Assembly: GCA_949440065.1 (NCBI GenBank)
Contig: CASRZP010000054.1
Span: 1 to 9,227, forward strand
DNA: 9,227 nucleotides
Direction of reading: 5' to 3'
Origin: an uncultured Bacilli bacterium
Lineage (GTDB): Bacteria; Bacillota_I; Bacilli_A; RF39; UBA660
Shown here: piece by piece, positions 1-4,797 of the stretch
How the letters are laid out: each line of letters starts with the position of its first letter
Numbering within the stretch: the first letter of the stretch is position 1
Made by a program: the position numbers and the translations under genes
The notes under the pieces: generated by a model
What the model was told of the DNA's origin: nothing
Seen by the model: the letters and a program-made list of their open reading frames with translations, nothing else
Database searches by the model: none

Positions 1-1
1 T

Positions 2-388
2 ACCTTTGCCCTTTTATGTATTGATCGCCAGATGAGAACTTGTGTAAAAAGGGCAAAAAGTGCGAAAGAAGCCTTTTATTATCAGTCTTTATCATTAGAA
101 AATGATGTGGAAGCTAGTGGAACAATGGAATCTTTAATTACCAACCCTTTTGGAGAAAATCCTAAAGAAAGCATCGAAATTACGTTTCTTTATCAATGTT
201 TAACAGAATTTAAACATACCTTACCTTATACAGAATCTTGTGTGTTTGAACTAAGAACTAACGGGTTTAAATATAAAGAAATTGCTAGATTATTGAATCT
301 CTCTAGTCGTTTAGTGGAAAATTATTTGTATAAAAGTCGGAAATTATTAAGGAAATACTTAGATAAAAAGTTAAATTCTATTGTTTGA
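2..388 (+). CDS. sigH: RNA polymerase sigma factor, SigH type (C-terminal part; 5' end outside window)
   Basis: The reading frame is open from base 2 with no need for a start codon, so the gene begins upstream of the window; 128 C-terminal residues are present. The first residues (TFALLCIDRQMRT) match the end of sigma region 2, resembling the FAELCITRQ stretch of Bacillus SigH. The C-terminal part has a region-4 helix-turn-helix (KEIARLLNLSSRLVENYL) followed by a basic tail, which in this family contacts the -35 element. SigH in Bacillus directs post-exponential genes (sporulation, competence). What this homologue controls here is unknown, and sporulation cannot be inferred. The position a short way upstream of secE-nusG is the Bacillus arrangement and supports the SigH assignment over another small sigma-70-family factor. 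It ends in TGA. Confidence 0.85.
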   Translation, partial: TFALLCIDRQMRTCVKRAKSAKEAFYYQSLSLENDVEASGTMESLITNPFGENPKESIEITFLYQCLTEFKHTLPYTESCVFELRTNGFKYKEIARLLNLSSRLVENYLYKSRKLLRKYLDKKLNSIV

Positions 389-409
389 AACGTATCTTTG
401 TTATATAAT
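381..409 (+). promoter_or_regulatory. Possible promoter for the 429-1082 gene
   Basis: A perfect -10 box TATAAT lies at 404-409. A weak -35 (TTGTTT, 381-386) sits 17 bases upstream, inside the last codons of the sigma factor gene. The -10 lies between the arms of an imperfectly spaced inverted repeat, TATCTT (393-398) and AAGATA (411-416), which could be an operator or chance in AT-rich DNA. A transcript starting near 416 would have a leader of only about a dozen bases. Confidence 0.4.
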
Positions 410-428
410 GAAGATAGGGTGATTATAT

Positions 429-1082
429 ATGCAGGATAATCAAAGAGAAATTGATATGAAAGCAATAAAAAATGATAAAGACTTGCTAAGGGAATTATTT
501 TTGACACTTCATTCAAGAATAGAACAACTTCACAAAGAAAATCAATGTTTAAATGGTATTCATATTCCTTTTCGTCTAGATGATTTTTACATAAAAGATA
601 TCATGAATCAAGATGAACGGCTATTTGTGATGCGGCAAAACCTAATTGATATGGCTTTGTTAGCTATTGCCACGTATTCAGATTGTGAAGAATATTTTTC
701 CGAACAGTGGTTTGCTAGTCGAAAAAAAATTTTAGAAGATCCTGCGTATTTTCAAGAATTTGCTAAGTACTTGCCTCAAGAAGATGTGGCATATTATCAC
801 ATCATTTTATATCAAAATACCATATACTATTATAGTCAATATCAAAAAAGTGATTACTACCAGTCTTTAATACATAATAAGGATAATGATTCATTGGCAA
901 GTGATGGGAATTCTAATCATAAAGGAAAAGCATATGTATATTCAAACCCCTATGGCCAATTATTTACACAAGAAGAACCTACCGTAGAAAAAGCGGGCTT
1001 TATTAAAATTTTAGTTCTTCCTGGTGTAATGATTACAACGGTAATTCTATTTGCCTTATTGTGGATGTTAAAATGTTTTTGA
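429..1082 (+). CDS. Unrecognised 217-residue protein with one C-terminal membrane segment
   Basis: I do not recognise this family. The ATG at 429 is preceded by AGGGTG at 416-421 with 7-base spacing, a fair ribosome binding site. The first 180 or so residues are polar and charged, start with a Lys/Glu/Asp-rich helical-looking stretch, and include a Tyr- and Gln-rich section (YYYSQYQKSDYYQ). Only residues 191-214 are strongly hydrophobic, giving one membrane helix very close to the C-terminus. There is no signal peptide, so the likely topology is tail-anchored with the bulk in the cytoplasm. It occupies part of the sigH-secE interval where Bacillus carries only rpmG. Codon choice looks like that of its neighbours, giving no sign of recent transfer. 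A role linked to sigma factor control or to the Sec translocon is imaginable, but nothing in the sequence shows it. Confidence 0.75.
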   Translation: MQDNQREIDMKAIKNDKDLLRELFLTLHSRIEQLHKENQCLNGIHIPFRLDDFYIKDIMNQDERLFVMRQNLIDMALLAIATYSDCEEYFSEQWFASRKKILEDPAYFQEFAKYLPQEDVAYYHIILYQNTIYYYSQYQKSDYYQSLIHNKDNDSLASDGNSNHKGKAYVYSNPYGQLFTQEEPTVEKAGFIKILVLPGVMITTVILFALLWMLKCF

Positions 1083-1115
1083 TGAATAACAATATAAAGT
1101 GGAGAATGATAGATA

Positions 1116-1388
1116 ATGAAATGCCGAGATTGTGATGTCTTAATGTTAGATGCTACATTATATGGCTATCTAAGATGGATAGATATGGATCATGAAATAG
1201 ATCGATTTACTTTAAAAATTAAAACAGGACATAAAAAGGAAAGAAAATTTTTAGGAATCAAATATACAGATGAAGAAGAACTTGAAGTAGACTAGCAAGT
1301 AAAAGTTTGTCCTAAATGTGGCATGGTGATAGGATATATTGAACCTAATGACAAAGTGACGTTTAAAAATGAAAAGCAAGAAGTTTGA
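1116..1388 (+). pseudogene. Small zinc-ribbon gene interrupted by an in-frame TAG
   Basis: An ATG at 1116, with GGAGA at 1101-1105 upstream, opens a frame that starts MKCRDCD and runs 59 codons to TAG at 1293-1295. The same frame continues without a gap as QVKVCPKCGMVIGY and on to TGA at 1386-1388. The two CxxC knuckles of a zinc ribbon (Cys3/Cys6 before the TAG, CPKC after it) therefore fall on opposite sides of the stop, and neither half alone would make a four-Cys site. This argues that the ancestral product was one protein of about 90 residues. One base change from CAG, AAG or GAG would create the TAG. No start codon with a ribosome binding site serves the second half. It is not L33: spacing and sequence differ from that 49-residue family, although it sits where rpmG is expected. 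Alternatives are a sequencing or assembly error, or stop-codon readthrough. Function is unknown. Confidence 0.65.
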
Positions 1389-1426
1389 TGATAGAAATAA
1401 TTAGAAATAAAGCGTAATAAAAAAGA

Positions 1427-1455
1427 TTGACTATTCTCATCCCTTGTGTTATATT
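1427..1455 (+). promoter_or_regulatory. Sigma-A-type promoter for secE-nusG
   Basis: The -35 TTGACT (1427-1432) and -10 TATATT (1450-1455) are separated by exactly 17 bases, and a TGT triplet directly before the -10 gives an extended -10 element. The upstream DNA is AT-rich and holds a tandem TAGAAATAA (1392-1400 and 1402-1410) that could act as an UP element. Transcription would start at about 1461-1463. Confidence 0.75.
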
Positions 1456-1461
1456 AACTCT

Positions 1462-1486
1462 AACACGAGGACGTGTTTTTATTTTG
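1462..1486 (+). promoter_or_regulatory. Hairpin near the expected 5' end of the secE transcript
   Basis: AACACG (1462-1467) and CGTGTT (1472-1477) form a 6-bp stem with an AGGA loop, followed by a T-rich run (TTTATTTT). It lies immediately at the predicted transcription start, so it is more likely a 5' mRNA-stabilising stem or weak attenuator than a terminator for upstream genes. Confidence 0.4.
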
Positions 1487-1507
1487 AATGAGGAATAAGG
1501 TGGGACA

Positions 1508-1723
1508 ATGGAACAAGAAAAGAAAAAACCAAAGAAAGAAAAACAGCCAAAAAAGAAAACTAACTTTTTTAAAGATGTGCGAAAAGAAGTAGCACAGGTT
1601 AGATGGCCAAATAGAAAAGAAATGGTGAAAAATTCAGTAGCTACCATTTCATTTGTTGTATTTTTCGCAGCATTTTTCTATTTGATTGAAATCATTTTTG
1701 CGTTTGTTAAGTCATTAGTATAA
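1508..1723 (+). CDS. secE: Preprotein translocase subunit SecE
   Basis: SecE is the small essential subunit that clamps the SecY channel in the cytoplasmic membrane. The 71-residue product has the short single-helix form usual in Gram-positives. A lysine-rich cytoplasmic tail (residues 5-17) is followed by the conserved amphipathic segment FFKDVRKEVAQVRWPNRKEM (20-39), with the invariant Trp-Pro pair, and one membrane helix at about 44-67. The ATG at 1508 has AAGGTGGG just upstream. The nusG start lies 13 bases after the stop, so the two are surely co-transcribed, as in most bacteria. Confidence 0.97.
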   Translation: MEQEKKKPKKEKQPKKKTNFFKDVRKEVAQVRWPNRKEMVKNSVATISFVVFFAAFFYLIEIIFAFVKSLV

Positions 1724-1736
1724 GAAGGATGAGATT

Positions 1737-2270
1737 ATGGATAAACAATGGTATGTAGTCAATACTTACTCTGGACATGAAAATAAAGTAAAAGAAAAAC
1801 TAGAAATGCGTGCTGAATCAATGGATATGAAGGATTATATCTTTCGTGTAATTGTACCAGAGCAAAAAGAAGTGGAAATAAAAGATGGAGTACAAAAAGA
1901 AAAAATCAAAAAAATGTTTCCTGGATACATTTTAGTAGAAATGGTAATGAGTGATGAAGCATGGTATATCGTTCGTAATACGCCAGGAGTAACAGGATTC
2001 ATCGGATCAAGTGGTAAGGGGGCTAAACCCACACCATTACAACCATATGAAGTAGATAAAGTATTAAGTAATATGGGAATTAGTAGATTAGATATTGACA
2101 AAGAATTAAAAGAAGGAACAAAAGTAAAAATTATCGCTGGGCCATTTGTTGGTATGTATGGTACTATCGATAAAATAGATAGCACTACCCAAAAAATTGA
2201 CCTATTAGTTGACCTCTTTGGTCAAGAGACTAGCGTAGAAGTAGATTTAAATCAAATCGAACGTGCATAA
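1737..2270 (+). CDS. nusG: Transcription termination/antitermination factor NusG
   Basis: NusG binds the RNA polymerase clamp and modulates pausing, termination and transcription-translation coupling. The 177-residue product matches the family length. The NGN domain runs from about residue 4 (WYVVNTYSGHENKVKEKL) through the MFPGYILVEM core and the NTPGVTGFIG stretch to about 108. After a linker comes the KOW domain from about 127, opening with GTKVKIIAGPFVGMYGTI. The ATG at 1737 has AAGGATGAG upstream and follows secE at 13 bases. There is no extra inserted domain. The next gene, rplK, has its own promoter starting just after this stop. Confidence 0.98.
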   Translation: MDKQWYVVNTYSGHENKVKEKLEMRAESMDMKDYIFRVIVPEQKEVEIKDGVQKEKIKKMFPGYILVEMVMSDEAWYIVRNTPGVTGFIGSSGKGAKPTPLQPYEVDKVLSNMGISRLDIDKELKEGTKVKIIAGPFVGMYGTIDKIDSTTQKIDLLVDLFGQETSVEVDLNQIERA

Positions 2271-2274
2271 ATAG

Positions 2275-2303
2275 TTGCAAATTCTAAAATAATATGATAT
2301 ATT
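2275..2303 (+). promoter_or_regulatory. Promoter for rplK-rplA
   Basis: TTGCAA (2275-2280) and TATATT (2298-2303) are spaced by 17 bases with a TGA triplet directly before the -10, giving an extended -10. It begins 5 bases after the nusG stop and would start a transcript near 2310, leaving a leader of about 90 bases before rplK. Confidence 0.7.
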
Positions 2304-2332
2304 TTAGGAGCTGTATTGATTTTATGCAGAAA

Positions 2333-2364
2333 AGTGGGAAGCAACAAAAGCTATTAGGACCACT
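2333..2364 (+). promoter_or_regulatory. Putative L1-binding stem-loop in the rplK leader
   Basis: AGTGG (2333-2337) pairs with CCACT (2360-2364). Inside this lie a 2-base GA bulge, a short AGC/GCT stem (2340-2342 / 2350-2352) and an asymmetric 3' internal loop containing ATTA. The same GTGGGA...CCAC layout occurs again before rplA. Known biology: L1 represses its own operon by binding mRNA that mimics its 23S rRNA site, a stem with an asymmetric internal loop. Assignment to L1 is inference from that layout and position. Confidence 0.55.
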
Positions 2365-2398
2365 CGCGAAAACGAAATAAATTTAGGAGGTGTTTTTC

Positions 2399-2824
2399 GT
2401 GGCAAAAGAAGTTATCAAAAAAATCAAATTACAAATCCCAGCTGGAAAAGCAACACCTGCTCCACCCGTTGGAACAGTATTAGGACCTGCTGGAATTAAT
2501 CTACAAGAGTTTTGTACAAAATACAATGATGCAACAAGAGAGAAAATGGGAGATATTCTACCAGTAGAAATTTCTATTTATGATGATAGGTCATTTGACT
2601 TCATTATCAAAACTCCACCTACTGCGTTCTTATTAAAGAAATTTGCAAAAGTGAATAAGGGTTCTGTTAAAGGTTCAAAAGAAGTAGTTGCTACTATAAC
2701 CAAAGAACAAATTCGTGAGATTGCAGAAATCAAATTACCAGATTTAAATGCATATACTGTTGAAGAAGCAATTAAAATTGTTTCAGGAACAGCAAAAAAT
2801 ATGGGAATTGCCATTAAAGAATAG
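2399..2824 (+). CDS. rplK: 50S ribosomal protein L11
   Basis: L11 forms the base of the ribosomal GTPase-associated stalk with 23S rRNA helices 43/44. The 141-residue product is of standard length. It shows the N-terminal proline-rich PAPPVG segment (thiostrepton contact region), then LGPAGINLQEFC, PVEISIYDDRSF, KTPPTAFLLKK, and the C-terminal rRNA-binding stretch REIAEIKLPDLNAYTVEEA ending near GTAKNMGIAI. I chose the GTG at 2399 because AGGAGG (2385-2390) lies 8 bases upstream and it gives the family N-terminus (M)AKEVIKK. An earlier in-frame GTG at 2390 overlaps that site and adds three unmatched residues. It ends with tandem stops TAG TAA. Confidence 0.98.
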   Translation: MAKEVIKKIKLQIPAGKATPAPPVGTVLGPAGINLQEFCTKYNDATREKMGDILPVEISIYDDRSFDFIIKTPPTAFLLKKFAKVNKGSVKGSKEVVATITKEQIREIAEIKLPDLNAYTVEEAIKIVSGTAKNMGIAIKE

Positions 2825-2836
2825 TAAGGCATAATA

Positions 2837-2874
2837 TAGGTTTATACCTAGTGGGAGGAAAAACCGATTACCAC
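2837..2874 (+). promoter_or_regulatory. Putative L1 operator between rplK and rplA
   Basis: A perfect 5-bp hairpin TAGGT-TTAT-ACCTA (2837-2850) abuts a second stem: GTGG (2851-2854) with CCAC (2871-2874). This encloses a GA bulge, an inner GG/CC pair (2857-2858 / 2864-2865) and a 5-base 3' internal loop GATTA. The rplA ribosome binding site AAGGAGG (2877-2883) starts two bases after the stem, so protein bound here would block translation. From memory, Bacillus has a similar GTGGGAGG...ACCAC element at this place. Confidence 0.6.
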
Positions 2875-2888
2875 ATAAGGAGGAAAAT

Positions 2889-3587
2889 ATGAAACAAAGA
2901 AGTAAAAAATATCGTGAAGTCGTAGAAAAAATCGATAAAACAAAATTATATGATAAAGAAGAAGCTGTTTCATTAGTGAAAGCAACTTCTATTAGCAAAT
3001 TTGATGCATCTATTGAAATTGCTATGCGTCTTAATCTAGATACCAAAAAAGCTGATCAACAATTAAGAGGTGCTATTGTACTTCCTAAAGGAACAGGAAA
3101 GACAAAACGTGTTTTAGTTATTGCTAAAGGAGACCATGCTAAAAATGCTAAAGCAGCAGGAGCTGATTTCGTAGGCGATGTAGATATGTTAGAGAAAATT
3201 GAAAAAGAAAACTGGTTTGGATTTGATGTAATGATTGCAACACCTGATATGATGCCTTTACTTGGTAAATTAGGTAGAGTATTAGGACCTAAAGGATTAA
3301 TGCCAAATCCAAAAACAGGAACAGTAACCATAGATGTTGCTAAAGCAGTTAATGAAGTAAAAGCAGGACGTGTTGAATATAGAACAGATAGTTTTGGAAA
3401 CGTTCATGGAATTTTAGGAAAAGTATCATTCTCTGAGCAAGATTTACTAGAAAACTTAAATGCATTTGTTGCTAATATCCTAAAAATTAGACCAGCGAGT
3501 GTGAAAGGAGATTACATTAAAAATATCTCTATTAGCACAACCATGGGTCCTGGAATTAAAATTGCAGTAAATTCCTTTGACAAATAA
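2889..3587 (+). CDS. rplA: 50S ribosomal protein L1
   Basis: L1 builds the mobile stalk next to the E site and, in many bacteria, represses its own operon. The 232-residue product has normal length. The N-terminal MKQRSKKYREVVEKI and the EIAMRLNLDTKKADQQLRG segment are typical. The hallmark of the family, LGRVLGPKGLMPNPKTGT, lies at residues 128-144. The C-terminal part (KVSFSEQDLLENLNAFV...PASVKGDYIKNI) completes domain I. The ATG at 2889 has AAGGAGG with 5-base spacing. Its final codons (Ser-Phe-Asp-Lys) contain the -35 box of the next promoter, so coding and control sequence share the same bases. It is followed by TAA TAA. Confidence 0.99.
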   Translation: MKQRSKKYREVVEKIDKTKLYDKEEAVSLVKATSISKFDASIEIAMRLNLDTKKADQQLRGAIVLPKGTGKTKRVLVIAKGDHAKNAKAAGADFVGDVDMLEKIEKENWFGFDVMIATPDMMPLLGKLGRVLGPKGLMPNPKTGTVTIDVAKAVNEVKAGRVEYRTDSFGNVHGILGKVSFSEQDLLENLNAFVANILKIRPASVKGDYIKNISISTTMGPGIKIAVNSFDK

Positions 3588-3605
3588 TAAAAAATAGTAT
3601 ATAAT
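3577..3605 (+). promoter_or_regulatory. Perfect-consensus sigma-A promoter for rplJ-rplL
   Basis: TTGACA (3577-3582), a 17-base spacer and TATAAT (3600-3605) match the vegetative consensus at all twelve positions. The -35 lies within the last codons of rplA. Transcription should start near 3612, at or just before the L10 leader. Confidence 0.9.
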
Positions 3606-3613
3606 ACAATTAA

Positions 3614-3711
3614 TTTGACGGTGCCATAGACAGTAGGTAATTTGTAAATCCTACCGAGGACTTAAACTTTAAAAAATAAAAGTCTTTTGTCTATGATGAA
3701 AGACTTTTATT
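3614..3711 (+). promoter_or_regulatory. Ribosomal protein L10 leader (autoregulatory RNA)
   Basis: The segment GACGGTGCCATAGACAGTAG (from 3617) and the later CCTACCGAGGAC (3650-3661) are the hallmark halves of the L10 leader found before rplJ in Firmicutes. GTAGG (3633-3637) pairs with CCTAC (3650-3654), bringing the GTGCC..AGAC and CCGAGG sides together as the L10-(L7/L12) binding site. In Bacillus the complex binds this RNA and causes premature termination. The terminator is at 3675-3711. Two alternative pairings, 3625-3632 with 3688-3695 (8 bp) and 3658-3663 with 3680-3685 (6 bp including one GU), would hold the terminator open and are candidate antiterminator helices. Confidence 0.87.
3675..3711 (+). 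terminator. Attenuator terminator of the L10 leader
   Basis: The arms at 3675-3687 and 3699-3711 are perfect complements (13 bp, core AAAAGTCTTT / AAAGACTTTT) around an 11-base loop TGTCTATGATG. The T-run is short and mostly part of the 3' arm, so termination may be partial, which fits an attenuator. It ends 31 bases before the rplJ start. Confidence 0.75.
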
Positions 3712-3742
3712 GATGGTATCGAAAGAAAGGAAGGTGTTTTGC

Positions 3743-4237
3743 TTGGCAAATGTAAAAATATTAGCAGAAAAACAAAAAGTTATTGATGAAATTAAAGAAC
3801 GATTAAAAACACATGCTAGTATCGTATTATTTAATTATCAAAAATTAACAGATGATGAGTCTAAACAATTACGTCGTGAGTTAAGAAAATCAGGTTCTGA
3901 CTATAAAATTTATAAAAATACATTAGTAACTCGTGCAATGAATGACTTAAATATCGAACTAACTGATGTATTAACTGGACCTAGTGCCTTAGCTTATGGA
4001 GATGATCCTGTTGCACCAATTAAAGTGTTAACAGATTTTGCTAAGACCCATCCTGCTGTAGTATTAAAAGCAGGCTTAGTAGACGGCGGAATTGCCGATG
4101 CAGCTAAGTTAGCAGAATATGCAACTATCCCATCACGCGAAGGATTATTAACTATGTTAGCTGGTGGAATGATTGGTATTGCAAGAGACTTATCTATTTG
4201 CTTAAATTTATATGCAAATCAAAAAGAAGAAAATTAA
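3743..4237 (+). CDS. rplJ: 50S ribosomal protein L10
   Basis: L10 carries L7/L12 dimers and anchors the stalk that recruits translation GTPases; it also senses its own level through the leader upstream. I place the start at TTG 3743, giving 164 residues beginning (M)ANVKILAEKQKVIDEI. GGAAGG lies at 3729-3734, 8 bases upstream, and the length matches the family. Other in-frame TTG/ATG codons from 3710 fall in the attenuator or ribosome binding site. The N-terminal RNA-binding domain includes VLFNYQKLTDDESKQLRREL and YKIYKNTLVTRAM. The C-terminal part (EYATIPSREGLLTMLAGGM) leads into the helix that binds L7/L12. TTG starts are rarer and may lower translation relative to rplL, which must be made in excess. 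Confidence 0.96.
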   Translation: MANVKILAEKQKVIDEIKERLKTHASIVLFNYQKLTDDESKQLRRELRKSGSDYKIYKNTLVTRAMNDLNIELTDVLTGPSALAYGDDPVAPIKVLTDFAKTHPAVVLKAGLVDGGIADAAKLAEYATIPSREGLLTMLAGGMIGIARDLSICLNLYANQKEEN

Positions 4238-4263
4238 CATTCAATTAAGGGAGGATTTAGAAA

Positions 4264-4638
4264 ATGGCTAAATTAAAAAAAGAAGATTTTATCAGTAGTT
4301 TAAAAGAAATGACATTATTAGAAATTAAAGAATTAGTAGATGCAATGAAGGAAGAATTTGGTGTTGACCCTTCTAGTGTTGCTGTTGCTGCAGCACCAGC
4401 GGGAGCAGCAGCAGAAGATGCTGGGCCTAAGATGGTTAATGTAATTCTAGCAAATGCAGGAGCAGCTAAAGTTGCTGTAATTAAAGTAATTCGTGAAATT
4501 ACAGGTTTAGGTTTAAAAGAATCTAAGGATTTAGCAGATGCTGAAAATAGTGTTATTAAAGAAAACATTTCTGCCGAAGAAGCTAATGATATTAAAGCTA
4601 AGCTTGAAGAAGCTGGGGCAACTGTTGAAATTAAGTAA
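4264..4638 (+). CDS. rplL: 50S ribosomal protein L7/L12
   Basis: L7/L12 is the multicopy stalk protein that contacts initiation and elongation factors. The 124-residue product has all three parts: an N-terminal dimerisation helix pair (residues 1-34, KKEDFISSLKEMTLLEIKEL), an Ala/Gly/Pro hinge (about 36-56, with AVAAAPAGAAAEDAG), and the globular factor-binding domain from 57, with KVAVIKVIREITGLGLKESK and the end KAKLEEAGATVEIK. The ATG at 4264 follows GGGAGG (4249-4254). It begins 26 bases after rplJ and is co-transcribed with it; a strong terminator lies 8 bases downstream. A better ribosome binding site and ATG, compared with TTG for rplJ, fit the extra copies of this protein per ribosome. 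Confidence 0.99.
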   Translation: MAKLKKEDFISSLKEMTLLEIKELVDAMKEEFGVDPSSVAVAAAPAGAAAEDAGPKMVNVILANAGAAKVAVIKVIREITGLGLKESKDLADAENSVIKENISAEEANDIKAKLEEAGATVEIK

Positions 4639-4646
4639 TTTATCTG

Positions 4647-4676
4647 ACATATAGTGTAAAGCTATATGTTTTTTTT
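4647..4676 (+). terminator. Rho-independent terminator after rplL
   Basis: ACATATAG (4647-4654) and CTATATGT (4662-4669) form a perfect 8-bp stem with a 7-base loop, followed by eight T (4669-4676). It closes the rplJ-rplL unit. Confidence 0.88.
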
Positions 4677-4696
4677 AGAAAAAAACAATATTTTTA

Positions 4697-4725
4697 TTGA
4701 CTATGATGATATTTTGCTGTATATT
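4697..4725 (+). promoter_or_regulatory. Promoter for the ybxB-like gene
   Basis: TTGACT (4697-4702) and TATATT (4720-4725) are spaced by 17 bases, with the same boxes as the secE promoter. It lies just downstream of the rplL terminator, with an A/T-rich upstream stretch. Transcription should start near 4732. Confidence 0.72.
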
Positions 4726-4735
4726 ATTAGGTACG

Positions 4736-4784
4736 AAAGGAGCCAACTATATATTTTTGTTATAGTTGGTTCCTTTATTCTTTT
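4736..4784 (+). promoter_or_regulatory. Long leader hairpin with U-rich tail before ybxB
   Basis: Arms 4736-4751 (AAAGGAGCCAACTATA) and 4761-4776 (TATAGTTGGTTCCTTT) pair over 16 bp with one GU, around a 9-base loop, and are followed by ATTCTTTT. The hairpin starts within a few bases of the expected transcript 5' end and ends just before the ribosome binding site (AGGGGA, 4785-4790). It could be an attenuator, a 5' stabilising stem, or a second terminator for read-through from rplL. It lacks T-box or known riboswitch sequence features. Confidence 0.6.
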
Positions 4785-4797
4785 AGGGGAATCGTTT

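Noticed and set aside
1106..1135. Nine-codon frame from ATG 1106 overlapping the zinc-ribbon start
   Set aside because: Too short and without support; ATG 1116 gives the CxxC-containing product.
1293..1295. Genome-wide reassignment of TAG to a sense codon
   Set aside because: No internal TAG occurs in any of the long conserved genes here, which would be expected if TAG were a common sense codon.
1116..1388. Interrupted zinc-ribbon gene as a diverged rpmG (L33)
   Set aside because: Length about 90 instead of 49 residues, about 60 residues between the CxxC pairs, and no L33 sequence motif.
1363..1647. Minus-strand open frame of 94 codons over secE and its promoter
   Set aside because: It is antisense to a certain secE, covers its promoter and hairpin, lacks a recognisable family, and its hydrophobic content is the complement of Lys/Asp/Glu codons.
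3710..3742. Earlier rplJ starts at TTG 3710 or ATG 3713
   Set aside because: They lie at the 3' end of the attenuator and before the GGAAGG site; the extra residues do not match L10.
4666..4797. Upstream extension of the ybxB frame to 4666
   Set aside because: This stretch contains the rplL terminator T-run, a promoter and the leader hairpin; the ATG at 4798 has the ribosome binding site and matches the family start.
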